From NCBI GenBank assembly GCA_904501815.1, contig CAJGCN010000066.1, positions 1-7,356 on the forward strand: a stretch of DNA of 7,356 nucleotides, read 5' to 3'. The stretch is from an uncultured Clostridia bacterium. Lineage in GTDB: Bacteria > Bacillota > Clostridia > Christensenellales > Borkfalkiaceae. The first letter of the stretch is position 1; the number at the start of each line of letters is the position of its first letter. Shown in pieces: positions 1 through 6,570 of the stretch. The position numbers were made by a program, and so were the translations under genes. Under the pieces are notes generated by a model. That model did no database searches, was not told the DNA's origin, and worked only from the letters and a program-made list of their open reading frames with translations.

Positions 1-993
1 GACGAAGAAGAAGAAAAGAGATATATGCACCAATATAACTTTCCCGGCTACTGCACGGGCGAAGCGAAAGCTTTGAGAAGTCCCGGCAGACGTGAAATCG
101 GGCACGGCGCACTTGCAGAACGCGCGCTTGTTCCCGTAATTCCCGACCCTGCGGAATTCCCTTATGCAATCCGCGTGGTATCGGATATTATGTCGTCTAA
201 CGGTTCGTCCTCGATGGCGTCCGTTTGCGGTTCGACGATGGCGTTGATGGACGCAGGCGTTCCCATTAAAGCCCCCGTTGCAGGTTGCGCTATGGGTCTT
301 ATTAAAGACCAAGAAACGGGCAAATACGTTATTATGACGGATATTCAAGGCTTGGAAGACTTCTTAGGCGATATGGACTTTAAGGTAGCGGGTACGGAAA
401 AGGGTATCACGGCAATCCAAATGGATATTAAGATTAAGGGTATTTCCGAAGAAATCATGCTTGATGCAATCGCGCAAGCGCAAGAAGGCAGACGGCACAT
501 TTTGGGCAAGATGCTCGAATGTATTCCTGAAACCGCACCGCAACTTTCCGTCTACGCGCCGAAGATTATCTCGTTTGCTATCAGCCCCGACAAGATCGGC
601 GACGTCGTTGGTAAGCAAGGGAAAGTCATCAACAAGATTATCGAACAAACGGGCACGAAGATTGATATTGAAGAAGACGGAACGGTATGCGTAGCGTGCT
701 TTGGGGATATCGCAAACGCAGAACGCGCGAAAGCGATTATTCAATCGATTGCGCACGATCCTGAAGTAGGGGATATGTTCGTAGGCGTAGTCGTTCGCGT
801 AATGTCCAAGCTCGGCGCATTCGTTGAATTTGCGCCCGGTAAAGACGGTATGGTTCACATTTCCAAGCTTTCGGAAAAGCGTGTCAACCAAGTAGAAGAC
901 GTGCTCAACGTAGGCGACAAGGTAAAAGTAGAAATCATCAAAATCGGTGAAAAGGGCATTGACTTAAAGCTCCTTGAAAAACTCGCTGACTAA
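1..993 (+). CDS. pnp: Polyribonucleotide nucleotidyltransferase (PNPase), C-terminal part
   Basis: PNPase degrades RNA 3' to 5' using phosphate, releasing nucleoside diphosphates; it is a cytoplasmic trimer. The gene is cut by the left window edge and is open from base 1, so the first in-frame ATG (25) is internal. About 330 codons of a protein usually near 700 residues remain. In order they cover most of the second RNase PH domain, with the phosphate-binding SSSMASVCG stretch and the GDMDFK motif (bases 367-384). The equivalents of E. coli catalytic Asp486, Asp492 and Lys494 are all present. Next comes a KH domain (about bases 565-700, loop GKQG), then an S1 domain (about 765-975) containing GAFVEF and DGMVHISKL. 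The protein stops at TAA 991-993 and is complete at its C-terminus. A hairpin terminator follows within ten bases. The motif set leaves little room for another assignment. Confidence 0.97.
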   Translation, partial: DEEEEKRYMHQYNFPGYCTGEAKALRSPGRREIGHGALAERALVPVIPDPAEFPYAIRVVSDIMSSNGSSSMASVCGSTMALMDAGVPIKAPVAGCAMGLIKDQETGKYVIMTDIQGLEDFLGDMDFKVAGTEKGITAIQMDIKIKGISEEIMLDAIAQAQEGRRHILGKMLECIPETAPQLSVYAPKIISFAISPDKIGDVVGKQGKVINKIIEQTGTKIDIEEDGTVCVACFGDIANAERAKAIIQSIAHDPEVGDMFVGVVVRVMSKLGAFVEFAPGKDGMVHISKLSEKRVNQVEDVLNVGDKVKVEIIKIGEKGIDLKLLEKLAD

Positions 994-1000
994 TTCAAAA

Positions 1001-1033
1001 AGGCTTAGCTAAAACGGCTAAGCCTTTATTTGT
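1001..1033 (+). terminator. Rho-independent terminator of pnp
   Basis: A perfect 9-base-pair stem (AGGCTTAGC at 1001-1009, GCTAAGCCT at 1017-1025) encloses a 7-base loop and is followed by a short T-rich stretch, TTTATTTG. It begins eight bases after the pnp stop codon. The run of A before the left arm means it could also act weakly on the opposite strand, but mnmG has a stronger terminator of its own closer to its stop. Confidence 0.85.
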
Positions 1034-1071
1034 CATTGCGAGCGTAGCCTTAAAGCGTAGCGTGGCAATCT
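1032..1071. repeat. Short interspersed palindromic repeat, intergenic copy
   Basis: This 40-base element starts GTCATTGCGAGCG and ends AGCGTGGCAATCT. Its outer ends ATTGC and GCAAT are inverted repeats, with an imperfect GC-rich interior. It has the same ends as three copies inside the VanW-family gene (5753-5788, 5807-5833, 5852-5878) and differs mainly in interior length. It lies between the pnp and mnmG terminators, so it sits outside any transcript body. I recall similar short repeats being widespread in several bacterial groups, but I cannot name a family with certainty. No transposase gene is linked to it here. Confidence 0.75.
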
Positions 1072-1080
1072 TATCCTTAC

Positions 1081-1123
1081 AAAACAAAAATCACCCACTC
1101 GTTGCATACACGGGTGGGTGATT
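1081..1123 (-). terminator. Rho-independent terminator of mnmG
   Basis: A 14-base-pair stem (1089-1102 with 1110-1123, one G-T wobble) has a 7-base loop. On the minus strand it is followed directly by TTTTTGTTTT, the reverse complement of 1081-1090. It lies 19 bases past the mnmG stop codon and is the strongest hairpin in the convergent pnp-mnmG gap. The plus-strand side has no immediate T-run, so it works mainly for minus-strand transcripts. Confidence 0.9.
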
Positions 1124-1141
1124 CTTATTGCGTTTGGTTTT

Positions 1142-3019
1142 TTATTTTTCGTTCAACGTGGTCAAATATACCATTAAAACGGAAATATCCGCAGGGTTCA
1201 CGCCTGAAATACGACCTGCTTGACCTAAGTTAAAAGGTCGGATTTTTTCTAATTTTTCTTGCGCTTCTAAGCGTAAACCTTTAATAGACGTGTAATCAAT
1301 GTCAGGCGGTAAAAGCTTGTTTTCTAACCGTTTCGCGCGTTCGATAAGCTCTAAGCCTTGCTTTAAATATCCTTCGTATTTCACGGTAATTTCCGCCGTT
1401 TCTTTCACGTTTGCGGAAAATTCTTCAAACCCGCCGAACTCGGCGATAATATCTTTGAGCGGTACGGAACGCTTGATCATATCCGCGTAAGAAACGCTTC
1501 CGTGCGTTTGTTCGTAGCCGTACTTTTTCAAAAACTCGCTCGCTTGCTTTTGCGGAATTTTCGTTTGCATCACTTCTAACGCCTTTTCATAGTCCGCTTT
1601 TCTTTGCAAAAACCGCGCGTAGCGTTCTTCGCTGACAAGCCCTAACTCGTAGCCTTTTTCCGTTAAACGGAAATCGGCGTTGTCTTGCCGTAAACAAATG
1701 CGGTGCTCCGCTCGCGACGTCATCATTCTATACGGCTCGTCCGTGCCTTTCGTCACCAAATCGTCGATTAACACCCCGATATACGCTTCGTCGCGGCGTA
1801 AAGTGAAAGGGGGAAGCCCGCGCAGTTTTAAAGAAGCGTTTAAGCCCGCCATAAGCCCTTGCGCGGCGGCTTCTTCATATCCCGAAGTTCCGTTGATTTG
1901 CCCCGCCGTATATATTCCTTCTACCTTTTTAAACTCTAATGTCGGCAACACGTCTAAGGTGTCGATACAGTCGTATTCAATCGCATAGCCGTAGCGCACG
2001 ATATCGGCGTGTTCCAACCCTTCAACGGAAGAATACATAGCCCGTTGCACGTCGTGGGGCATAGACGTAGACAGTCCTTGTACGTACACTTCCAAAGTAT
2101 CTTCGCCTTCCGGTTCTAAGAAAATTTGATGGCGTTCCTTGTCTTTAAAGCGCACGACTTTCGTTTCGATAGAAGGGCAATAGCGCGGACCTGTCGATTG
2201 AATAACGCCGTTGTAAAGGGGGGAGCGGTCGAGATTAGCCAAAATAATCTCGTGCGTTTTCAAATTCGTATAAGTCAAATAGCAAGGTCGTTTGTTTTCG
2301 GGCGCTTTGTCGCTCATAAACGAGAAGGGATAAATATCTTCGTCCCCGTTTTGGATTTGGCACTTTTCATACGCAACCGTCCTTCCGTCCAAGCGCGCGG
2401 GCGTACCCGTTTTAAACCGCCGAACGTTAAATCCTAAGCGCAATAAAGAGTCGGTGAGCTTAGTCGCCGCCGAAAACCCGTTCGGACCTTCCTTTCTCAC
2501 CACCGTGCCCGTAATCGTTTCTCCGTTCAAATACACACCCGTACACAAAATTACGGCTTTACAGGAAATAATCCCGCCGTACGTCGTTTTCACGCCCAAG
2601 CATTTGCCGTCTTCGACTAAAATATCGCTAACTTCCGCTTGGATAATGCGTAAATTCGGGGTGTTTTCCAGCACCCGTTTCATTTCGCGGTGATAGGCGG
2701 CTTTATCCGATTGCGCGCGCAAACTCTGCACTGCCGCGCCTTTGCCAACGTTGAGCATACGGATTTGCAAAGCCGTTTTGTCCGCCACCAAACCCATTTC
2801 CCCGCCGAGCGCGTCGATTTCCCGAACGAGATGTCCTTTCGCCGTACCCCCGATAGAAGGGTTGCAAGGCATAAACCCGATGCTGTCGAGATTGAGCGTT
2901 AAAAGGGCGGTGTTAATGCCCGTTCGAGCTAAGGCAAGGGCGGCTTCGCAACCTGCGTGCCCCGCGCCAACGACCGCCGCTTCCGCTTCGTATTCTAAAA
3001 AAGTAAATTCTTCCGTCAT
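1142..3019 (-). CDS. mnmG: tRNA uridine-5-carboxymethylaminomethyl modification enzyme MnmG (GidA)
   Basis: MnmG is the FAD-binding half of the MnmE-MnmG complex, which installs the 5-(carboxymethyl)aminomethyl group on wobble uridine 34 of certain tRNAs, with methylenetetrahydrofolate as carbon donor. The 625 residues match the usual length. The N-terminal dinucleotide-binding motif is GAGHAG (18-23). The two family cysteines are present: Cys52 in CNPSIGG and Cys281 in GPRYCPS. Other conserved blocks include FLEPEG, AGQINGTSGYEEAAAQG and, near the C-terminus, QAGRISGVNPADIS, the helical region that contacts MnmE and tRNA. ATG at 3019 is the natural start because an in-frame TAA lies three codons upstream and the FAD motif begins soon after. 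No good Shine-Dalgarno sequence precedes it. It lies 17 bases after the dnaA stop on the same strand, so co-transcription, possibly with translational coupling, is likely. mnmE, its usual neighbour, is not in the window. Confidence 0.97.
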   Translation of the reverse strand: MTEEFTFLEYEAEAAVVGAGHAGCEAALALARTGINTALLTLNLDSIGFMPCNPSIGGTAKGHLVREIDALGGEMGLVADKTALQIRMLNVGKGAAVQSLRAQSDKAAYHREMKRVLENTPNLRIIQAEVSDILVEDGKCLGVKTTYGGIISCKAVILCTGVYLNGETITGTVVRKEGPNGFSAATKLTDSLLRLGFNVRRFKTGTPARLDGRTVAYEKCQIQNGDEDIYPFSFMSDKAPENKRPCYLTYTNLKTHEIILANLDRSPLYNGVIQSTGPRYCPSIETKVVRFKDKERHQIFLEPEGEDTLEVYVQGLSTSMPHDVQRAMYSSVEGLEHADIVRYGYAIEYDCIDTLDVLPTLEFKKVEGIYTAGQINGTSGYEEAAAQGLMAGLNASLKLRGLPPFTLRRDEAYIGVLIDDLVTKGTDEPYRMMTSRAEHRICLRQDNADFRLTEKGYELGLVSEERYARFLQRKADYEKALEVMQTKIPQKQASEFLKKYGYEQTHGSVSYADMIKRSVPLKDIIAEFGGFEEFSANVKETAEITVKYEGYLKQGLELIERAKRLENKLLPPDIDYTSIKGLRLEAQEKLEKIRPFNLGQAGRISGVNPADISVLMVYLTTLNEK

Positions 3020-3037
3020 AAATTCTTAAAATAATAC

Positions 3038-4378
3038 TTATTGTTTCAAAACGATATTTTTAACATCGTCTACTTCTTTGTTGATTTTTTCGTTAAACTT
3101 TTTCAATTCTTCAATCTTATCCCGAGCGTACATAATCGTCGTATGATCCCGACCGCCGAGAATTTCCCCGATAGCCACGAGTGGCAGGGAAAGCATTTCG
3201 CACATGACGTACGCGCAAATTTGTCTTGCCCGAACGAGATCGGCTTTTTTGCCTTTCCCGATTAAATCTTCTTTCTTTTGCTTAAAATAACCGCAAACGG
3301 CGGAGATAATTTTTTCAGGCGTAATTTCTTCTTGCTCTTTGGATTCGCTCACCGACTCGTTGAGCGCCTGCATAGCCAGCCTAAGTGAAATAGGCTCTTC
3401 GTGAAGCTTACTTGCAAAAATAACCTTCGTCAGCCGTCCTTCGAGGGTTCTCACGTCGTGTCCCGAATCGGAAGCAAGGAATTCCAAAACTTCTTCGGGC
3501 ATCGGGCATTTTCTATCAAGCGCTTTCCGTTTTAAGATAGCAATCTTTGTTTCAGTGTCGGGCGGTTGCACGTCCGCAATCATACCCCCTTCGAAACGGG
3601 TACGAAGCCGTTCTTCAAGCGTAGCAATTTCTTTCGGCGGTCTGTCCGACGTCAACACGATTTGCTTTTTTTGCGAAGAAAGTTCGTTAAAGGTGTGGAA
3701 AAATTCTTCCTGTACTTGTCGCTTGTCCTTTAAGAACTGAATATCGTCGATCATTAAAACGTCGACGTTTCTATACCGCAAACGGAACTTCGCGCTACTC
3801 TTTTGCGCAATCGAATCGATAAACTCGTTCAAGAAATTCTCGCAAGTGGTGTATAACACCTTTTTTTCGGGGTAATGCTTTGCAATATAATTTGCAATCG
3901 CGTGCATAAGGTGGGTTTTTCCGAGCCCCGACTCCCCGTAGATAAACAACGGGTTAAAACTCTCTCCCGGCGCTTCGGCAACCGATTTTGCGGCGGCGTA
4001 CACGAACTTACTTCCCGCGCCCGTCACGAAGGAATCGAAAGTAAAGGCGGAGTTAATGGGCGCGGACTGAAAAATCTCGCTTTCCCGCTCCATTTCAAGG
4101 GAATACGTTTCACTTCCGTCCACGACGAGCCGAAAATCGTTTACAAGCCCCAAATCGCATTTTTCAATCGCCAGCCGTAAACGTTCGCAAAGATTATTCT
4201 TTTCCATAATCGCGTTTGCGCGCAAATCGGTGGTCGCCTTTAAAATCAGCTTACGCCCGACGAGATCGATAGGTTCGAGATCTTCGATATACGCGTTGAA
4301 CGAAACGGGGGAGATTAACTCCTGCGCTTTTTCCTTGACTTGCTTCCAAATGAATTGAAGTTGAGTTTTTTCCGTCAT
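3038..4378 (-). CDS. dnaA: Chromosomal replication initiator protein DnaA
   Basis: DnaA is the AAA+ ATPase that binds DnaA boxes at the origin, forms a filament, melts the adjacent AT-rich DNA and helps load the helicase. At 446 residues it has normal length and all four domains: domain I (about 1-80, with FIWKQVKEK and SPVSFNAYIEDL), a short linker, the AAA+ core (about 108-335) and the DNA-binding domain IV (about 350-446). Visible motifs are Walker A GESGLGKT (148-155), Walker B LMIDD (208-212), sensor I LTSD (242-245), the LEERLRTRFEGG box (about 254-265) and the DnaA-box-reading signature GGRDHTTIMYA (408-418). Where many bacterial DnaA proteins have RFxWG, this one reads RFEGG; this should be tolerated but is slightly unusual. 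A purine-rich AGGCAGGGA precedes the ATG. The gene is first in a minus-strand unit with mnmG and diverges from recF. dnaN, the usual next gene, is absent. Confidence 0.98.
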   Translation of the reverse strand: MTEKTQLQFIWKQVKEKAQELISPVSFNAYIEDLEPIDLVGRKLILKATTDLRANAIMEKNNLCERLRLAIEKCDLGLVNDFRLVVDGSETYSLEMERESEIFQSAPINSAFTFDSFVTGAGSKFVYAAAKSVAEAPGESFNPLFIYGESGLGKTHLMHAIANYIAKHYPEKKVLYTTCENFLNEFIDSIAQKSSAKFRLRYRNVDVLMIDDIQFLKDKRQVQEEFFHTFNELSSQKKQIVLTSDRPPKEIATLEERLRTRFEGGMIADVQPPDTETKIAILKRKALDRKCPMPEEVLEFLASDSGHDVRTLEGRLTKVIFASKLHEEPISLRLAMQALNESVSESKEQEEITPEKIISAVCGYFKQKKEDLIGKGKKADLVRARQICAYVMCEMLSLPLVAIGEILGGRDHTTIMYARDKIEELKKFNEKINKEVDDVKNIVLKQ

Positions 4379-4382
4379 TTTT

Positions 4383-4391
4383 TCCCTGCCT
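4383..4391 (-). promoter_or_regulatory. Probable ribosome binding site of dnaA
   Basis: The minus strand reads AGGCAGGGA and then four A residues before the dnaA ATG at 4378. Both AGG and AGGGA resemble the 16S rRNA complement, at loose and tight spacing respectively. It supports this start, which also fits the usual N-terminus of DnaA. Confidence 0.5.
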
Positions 4392-4424
4392 GAAAATTAT
4401 TTTTTTAAACCTGCGTTGAAATCT

Positions 4425-4453
4425 TTGTTTTTTTTAGGATTATTTGATATAAT
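4425..4453 (+). promoter_or_regulatory. Probable sigmaA promoter for recF
   Basis: A -35-like TTGTTT (4425-4430) is separated by 17 bases from a consensus TATAAT (4448-4453). The -10 is preceded by TGA (4445-4447), giving an extended -10 element. Transcription would start near 4460, leaving a leader of about 48 bases before the recF ATG. A second TATAAT at 4454-4459 lies immediately downstream and could act as an alternative. Assignment is by motif only. Confidence 0.65.
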
Positions 4454-4480
4454 TATAATACAAAATTCGATTAAAAGAAA
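4452..4480 (-). promoter_or_regulatory. Possible sigmaA promoter for dnaA
   Basis: On the minus strand a perfect TATAAT (4457 down to 4452) lies 17 bases downstream of TTTCTT (4480 down to 4475), a poor -35. Transcription would start near 4445 and give a leader of about 65 bases before dnaA. The -10 overlaps the recF -10 within the palindrome TATAATTATA (4448-4457). The weak -35 makes this less certain than the recF promoter, but no better candidate exists in the 129-base gap. Confidence 0.45.
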
Positions 4481-4507
4481 GTATTTTCGGCGGTCTTTTT
4501 TCAAATT

Positions 4508-5602
4508 ATGCAAATAAAAAAATTATTCTTGCAAAATTTCAGAAATTACGAACAGGAAACCTTCTTATTTTCAGAAGGTCTTAATATCCTATTCGGCAAA
4601 AACGCGCAGGGGAAAACCAACTGCGCCGAAGCCGTTTTCTATCTTTGTACGGGCGCTTCGTTGCGTATTCGCCACGACAAACAGCTTATCCGTATCGGCT
4701 CGGACTTTGCCAAAATCACCGCCGAAGCGGAAAATCGCTACGGAAAAGTCGTCATTGAAGCGTTGATAACCGAAAATAAACGCGAAATAAAAGTCAACGG
4801 CGGGAAAATCACGAAAAACGCCGACCTGTTAGGGCATATCAACAGCGTGTTCTTTTCGCCCGGCGAGCTTCGGCTCATTCAAGACGGACCGGACGAACGC
4901 CGTCGGTTTATGAATATTTCCATTTCTCAAACTTCGTCCGCTTATTATACCGCTCTTCTTCGCTATAATAAAATACTCGACCAACGCAACGCGCTGTTAA
5001 AAAACCGCGACGTTTCCTTGATTTTAGACACGCTCCCCGTTTGGGACGAACAGCTTTGTCGCTACGCCGCTACGATCGTCAAAAAGCGCGCGGAATTTTT
5101 GGAAAAGCTCTCCCCTTACGCAAAGGAAATGCACGCCTTTTTAACGGACGGGTTGGAAGAGCTACAAGTTTCCCCCGATAAAAAATACGGCGGAGACGAA
5201 CAGGAAATTATGCAAACCTTGCAAAAACGGTTTGCAAACAACTACGAAAAGGATTTGCGCTTAGGCTTCACGACGGTCGGACCGCACCGCGACGATATCG
5301 ACTTTTTTATCAACGGGATTGATGCAAAAGCCTACGCTTCGCAAGGGCAAACGCGTACGGCGGCGCTGTCCGTCAAGCTTGCGGAAGTGGAAATTTTCAA
5401 AGAGCTTTCTGGCGAATACCCCGTTCTTATCTTAGACGACGTAATGAGTGAGTTAGACCTGCCCCGCCGAAAAAAACTCGTCGAGCGCATTTCAGGTCTT
5501 CAAACGGTGCTTACCTGCACGCACGCCGAGCGCGCGCTGTATGGAAAAGACGCGAAAAAAATCCGTATTGAAAAGGGCAAAATCCGCCCTGAAAAAGCAT
5601 AG
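4508..5602 (+). CDS. recF: DNA replication and repair protein RecF
   Basis: RecF is an SMC/Rad50-like ABC ATPase that binds DNA at single-strand gaps and, with RecO and RecR, helps load RecA during gap repair. The 364 residues are typical for the family. The N-terminus MQIKKLFLQNFRNYE is the standard RecF opening and fixes the ATG at 4508, even though no convincing Shine-Dalgarno sequence precedes it. Walker A is GKNAQGKT (30-37). The middle includes the GPDERRRFMN block. The ABC signature region is YASQGQTRTAAL (serine at 278), and Walker B is PVLILDDVMSELD (305-317), which includes the D-loop. The protein ends with TAG at 5600-5602 and a terminator follows. It diverges from dnaA across a shared promoter region; in the common Bacillota order it would follow dnaN on the dnaA strand. 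Confidence 0.97.
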   Translation: MQIKKLFLQNFRNYEQETFLFSEGLNILFGKNAQGKTNCAEAVFYLCTGASLRIRHDKQLIRIGSDFAKITAEAENRYGKVVIEALITENKREIKVNGGKITKNADLLGHINSVFFSPGELRLIQDGPDERRRFMNISISQTSSAYYTALLRYNKILDQRNALLKNRDVSLILDTLPVWDEQLCRYAATIVKKRAEFLEKLSPYAKEMHAFLTDGLEELQVSPDKKYGGDEQEIMQTLQKRFANNYEKDLRLGFTTVGPHRDDIDFFINGIDAKAYASQGQTRTAALSVKLAEVEIFKELSGEYPVLILDDVMSELDLPRRKKLVERISGLQTVLTCTHAERALYGKDAKKIRIEKGKIRPEKA

Positions 5603-5629
5603 ACGAACGGGAAAATACGCATACTGTAA

Positions 5630-5657
5630 GGCGACGGAACACCGTCGCCGTTTTCTT
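5630..5657 (+). terminator. Rho-independent terminator of recF
   Basis: A perfect 8-base-pair GC-rich stem (GGCGACGG at 5630-5637, CCGTCGCC at 5642-5649) with an AACA loop is followed by GTTTTCTTT. It lies 27 bases after the recF stop and 24 bases before the VanW-family start codon, so it separates the two genes unless read-through occurs. Confidence 0.9.
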
Positions 5658-5666
5658 TATCAAAAA

Positions 5667-5673
5667 GGGGGAG
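5667..5673 (+). promoter_or_regulatory. Ribosome binding site of the VanW-family gene
   Basis: GGGGGAG, containing GGAG, lies seven bases before ATG 5681. It is the clearest Shine-Dalgarno sequence in the window and supports the chosen start, which is followed directly by a signal peptide. Confidence 0.8.
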
Positions 5674-5680
5674 TAAGGGA

Positions 5681-6565
5681 ATGAAAAAAAGATTTTTAAC
5701 CGTTCTTTTTTCGCTTTTATTTGCAAGCGTTTCCCCCGCCGTTTCCGCGCCCGTCATTGCGAGCGAGCGTAGCGAAGCGTGGCAATCTCTGCCCGTTTCC
5801 GCGCCTGTCATTGCGAGCGAAGCGCGGCAATCTCTGCCCGTTTCCGCACCTGCCGTTGCGAGCGAAGCGCGGCAATCTCTTATCTCTGCCTACACGACCT
5901 ATTATTCTCAAAACGACGGGGGCAGGTGCGCGAATATCGATCTTGCGGCTTCTTGTATCGACGGGATTATTTTACAAGCCTACGGCGAGTTTTCCTTTAA
6001 CCAAACGGTAGGGGAACGCACGGCAAAGGCAGGATATCAAAAAGCGAAAGTCATTTCCAAAGGGGAGTTCGTGCAAGGAATCGGCGGGGGCGTTTGCCAA
6101 GTGAGTACCACCCTTTATAACGCCGCGTTGTTAGCGGGCTTAACGGTGGAAGAATATCACCCCCATTCCCTGCGCGTTTCCTACGTTCCGCCTTCCCGTG
6201 ACGCAATGGTTTCAGCGTTCAGCGATTTAAAACTTTTCAATCCTTATTCCTTTCCCGTCCGCTTTTGCTTGCAAGTCAAAAAGGGCGCGCTCCGCTCGGA
6301 AATTTACGGCGAAAAAATTTCCTATACCTATGCAATCGAATCGGAAATCATAAAAGAAATCGACGCCGAACCGCCGATAGAAAAAGAGAGCGAAACGGAC
6401 GGGATTATTCGCAACGAATGTAAGGGGTTGCTTAGCCGTTCTTATCTTTTGCGCTACGTGAACGGCTCGCTCGTCGAGCGCAAAAAACTCCGAGAAGACA
6501 GCTACGCGCCCATTCGCGGAATCGTCGGCAAAAAAATCCCTTTTGCGACAAAGAAAATGCCGTGA
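5681..6565 (+). CDS. Exported VanW-family protein with a repeat-derived N-terminal insert
   Basis: This 294-residue protein begins with a signal peptide: MKKR, a hydrophobic stretch (about 5-17), then small residues with possible cleavage after SPA or VSA (residues 20-23). It is probably exported, and I see no second membrane segment. Residues 21-68 are three tandem units of the type VSAPVIASEARQSLP, encoded by copies of the palindromic repeat also found at 1032-1071. The VanW domain (PF04294 type) follows at about 72-215, with GEFSFNQTVGERT (102-114), GIGGGVCQVSTTLYNAAL (133-150, Cys139) and SYVPPSRDA (167-175). The C-terminal LLRYVNGSLVERKKLREDSY resembles the tail that follows VanW domains, often as part of a G5-like region. 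The domain's biochemical role is not well established; the name comes from vancomycin-resistance clusters and does not imply resistance here. Many relatives carry a longer N-terminal region with peptidoglycan-binding-like modules, which this one lacks. No clear promoter is visible after the recF terminator, and no terminator follows it. Confidence 0.9.
   Translation: MKKRFLTVLFSLLFASVSPAVSAPVIASERSEAWQSLPVSAPVIASEARQSLPVSAPAVASEARQSLISAYTTYYSQNDGGRCANIDLAASCIDGIILQAYGEFSFNQTVGERTAKAGYQKAKVISKGEFVQGIGGGVCQVSTTLYNAALLAGLTVEEYHPHSLRVSYVPPSRDAMVSAFSDLKLFNPYSFPVRFCLQVKKGALRSEIYGEKISYTYAIESEIIKEIDAEPPIEKESETDGIIRNECKGLLSRSYLLRYVNGSLVERKKLREDSYAPIRGIVGKKIPFATKKMP
5741..5884 (+). repeat. Three tandem in-frame copies of the palindromic repeat within the VanW-family gene
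   Basis: The units are 5741-5794 (54 bases, 18 codons), 5795-5839 (45 bases, 15 codons) and 5840-5884 (45 bases, diverging in its last four). The palindromic cores, GTCATTGCGAGCG to GGCAATCT, are at 5753-5788, 5807-5833 and 5852-5878. The first core carries nine extra bases in its interior; the second and third differ by a few substitutions. Each unit starts GTTTCCGC, which is also the end of the signal-peptide coding sequence. This suggests that an insertion plus a piece of host gene was duplicated in tandem. All units are multiples of three and keep the frame. Confidence 0.85.
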
Positions 6566-6570
6566 AACGA

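Noticed and set aside
25..27. ATG at 25 as the start of a short PNPase-like gene
   Set aside because: The frame is open to base 1 and the preceding codons (DEEEEKRY) fit PNPase sequence, so the gene is cut by the window edge and is not a short form.
364..891. Long open frame antisense to pnp
   Set aside because: It mirrors the codon structure of a well-conserved gene and has no ribosome binding site or recognisable protein features. The same holds for the shorter antisense frames over mnmG, dnaA and asnS.
3690..3910. DnaA-box-like sequences in the dnaA coding region (TGTGGAAAA near 3697 and CGTGCATAA near 3902)
   Set aside because: Each has a mismatch to TGTGNATAA, they are isolated, and both lie in conserved coding sequence, so they are most likely chance matches.
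5741..5884. Tandem repeat block considered as a CRISPR array
   Set aside because: Only three units are present, the intervening segments are themselves repeated and not unique spacers, the block lies in frame inside a gene, and no cas genes are near.
5500..6011. Overlapping open frames on both strands around the repeat block
   Set aside because: They arise because the repeat units have few stop codons in any frame. Their predicted proteins are arginine-rich repeat translations, and only the 5681-6565 frame has a ribosome binding site, a signal peptide and a known domain.
5681..6565. Vancomycin resistance gene
   Set aside because: VanW domains occur widely in Bacillota without resistance. 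No vanA/B ligase, vanH, vanX or two-component genes are present.
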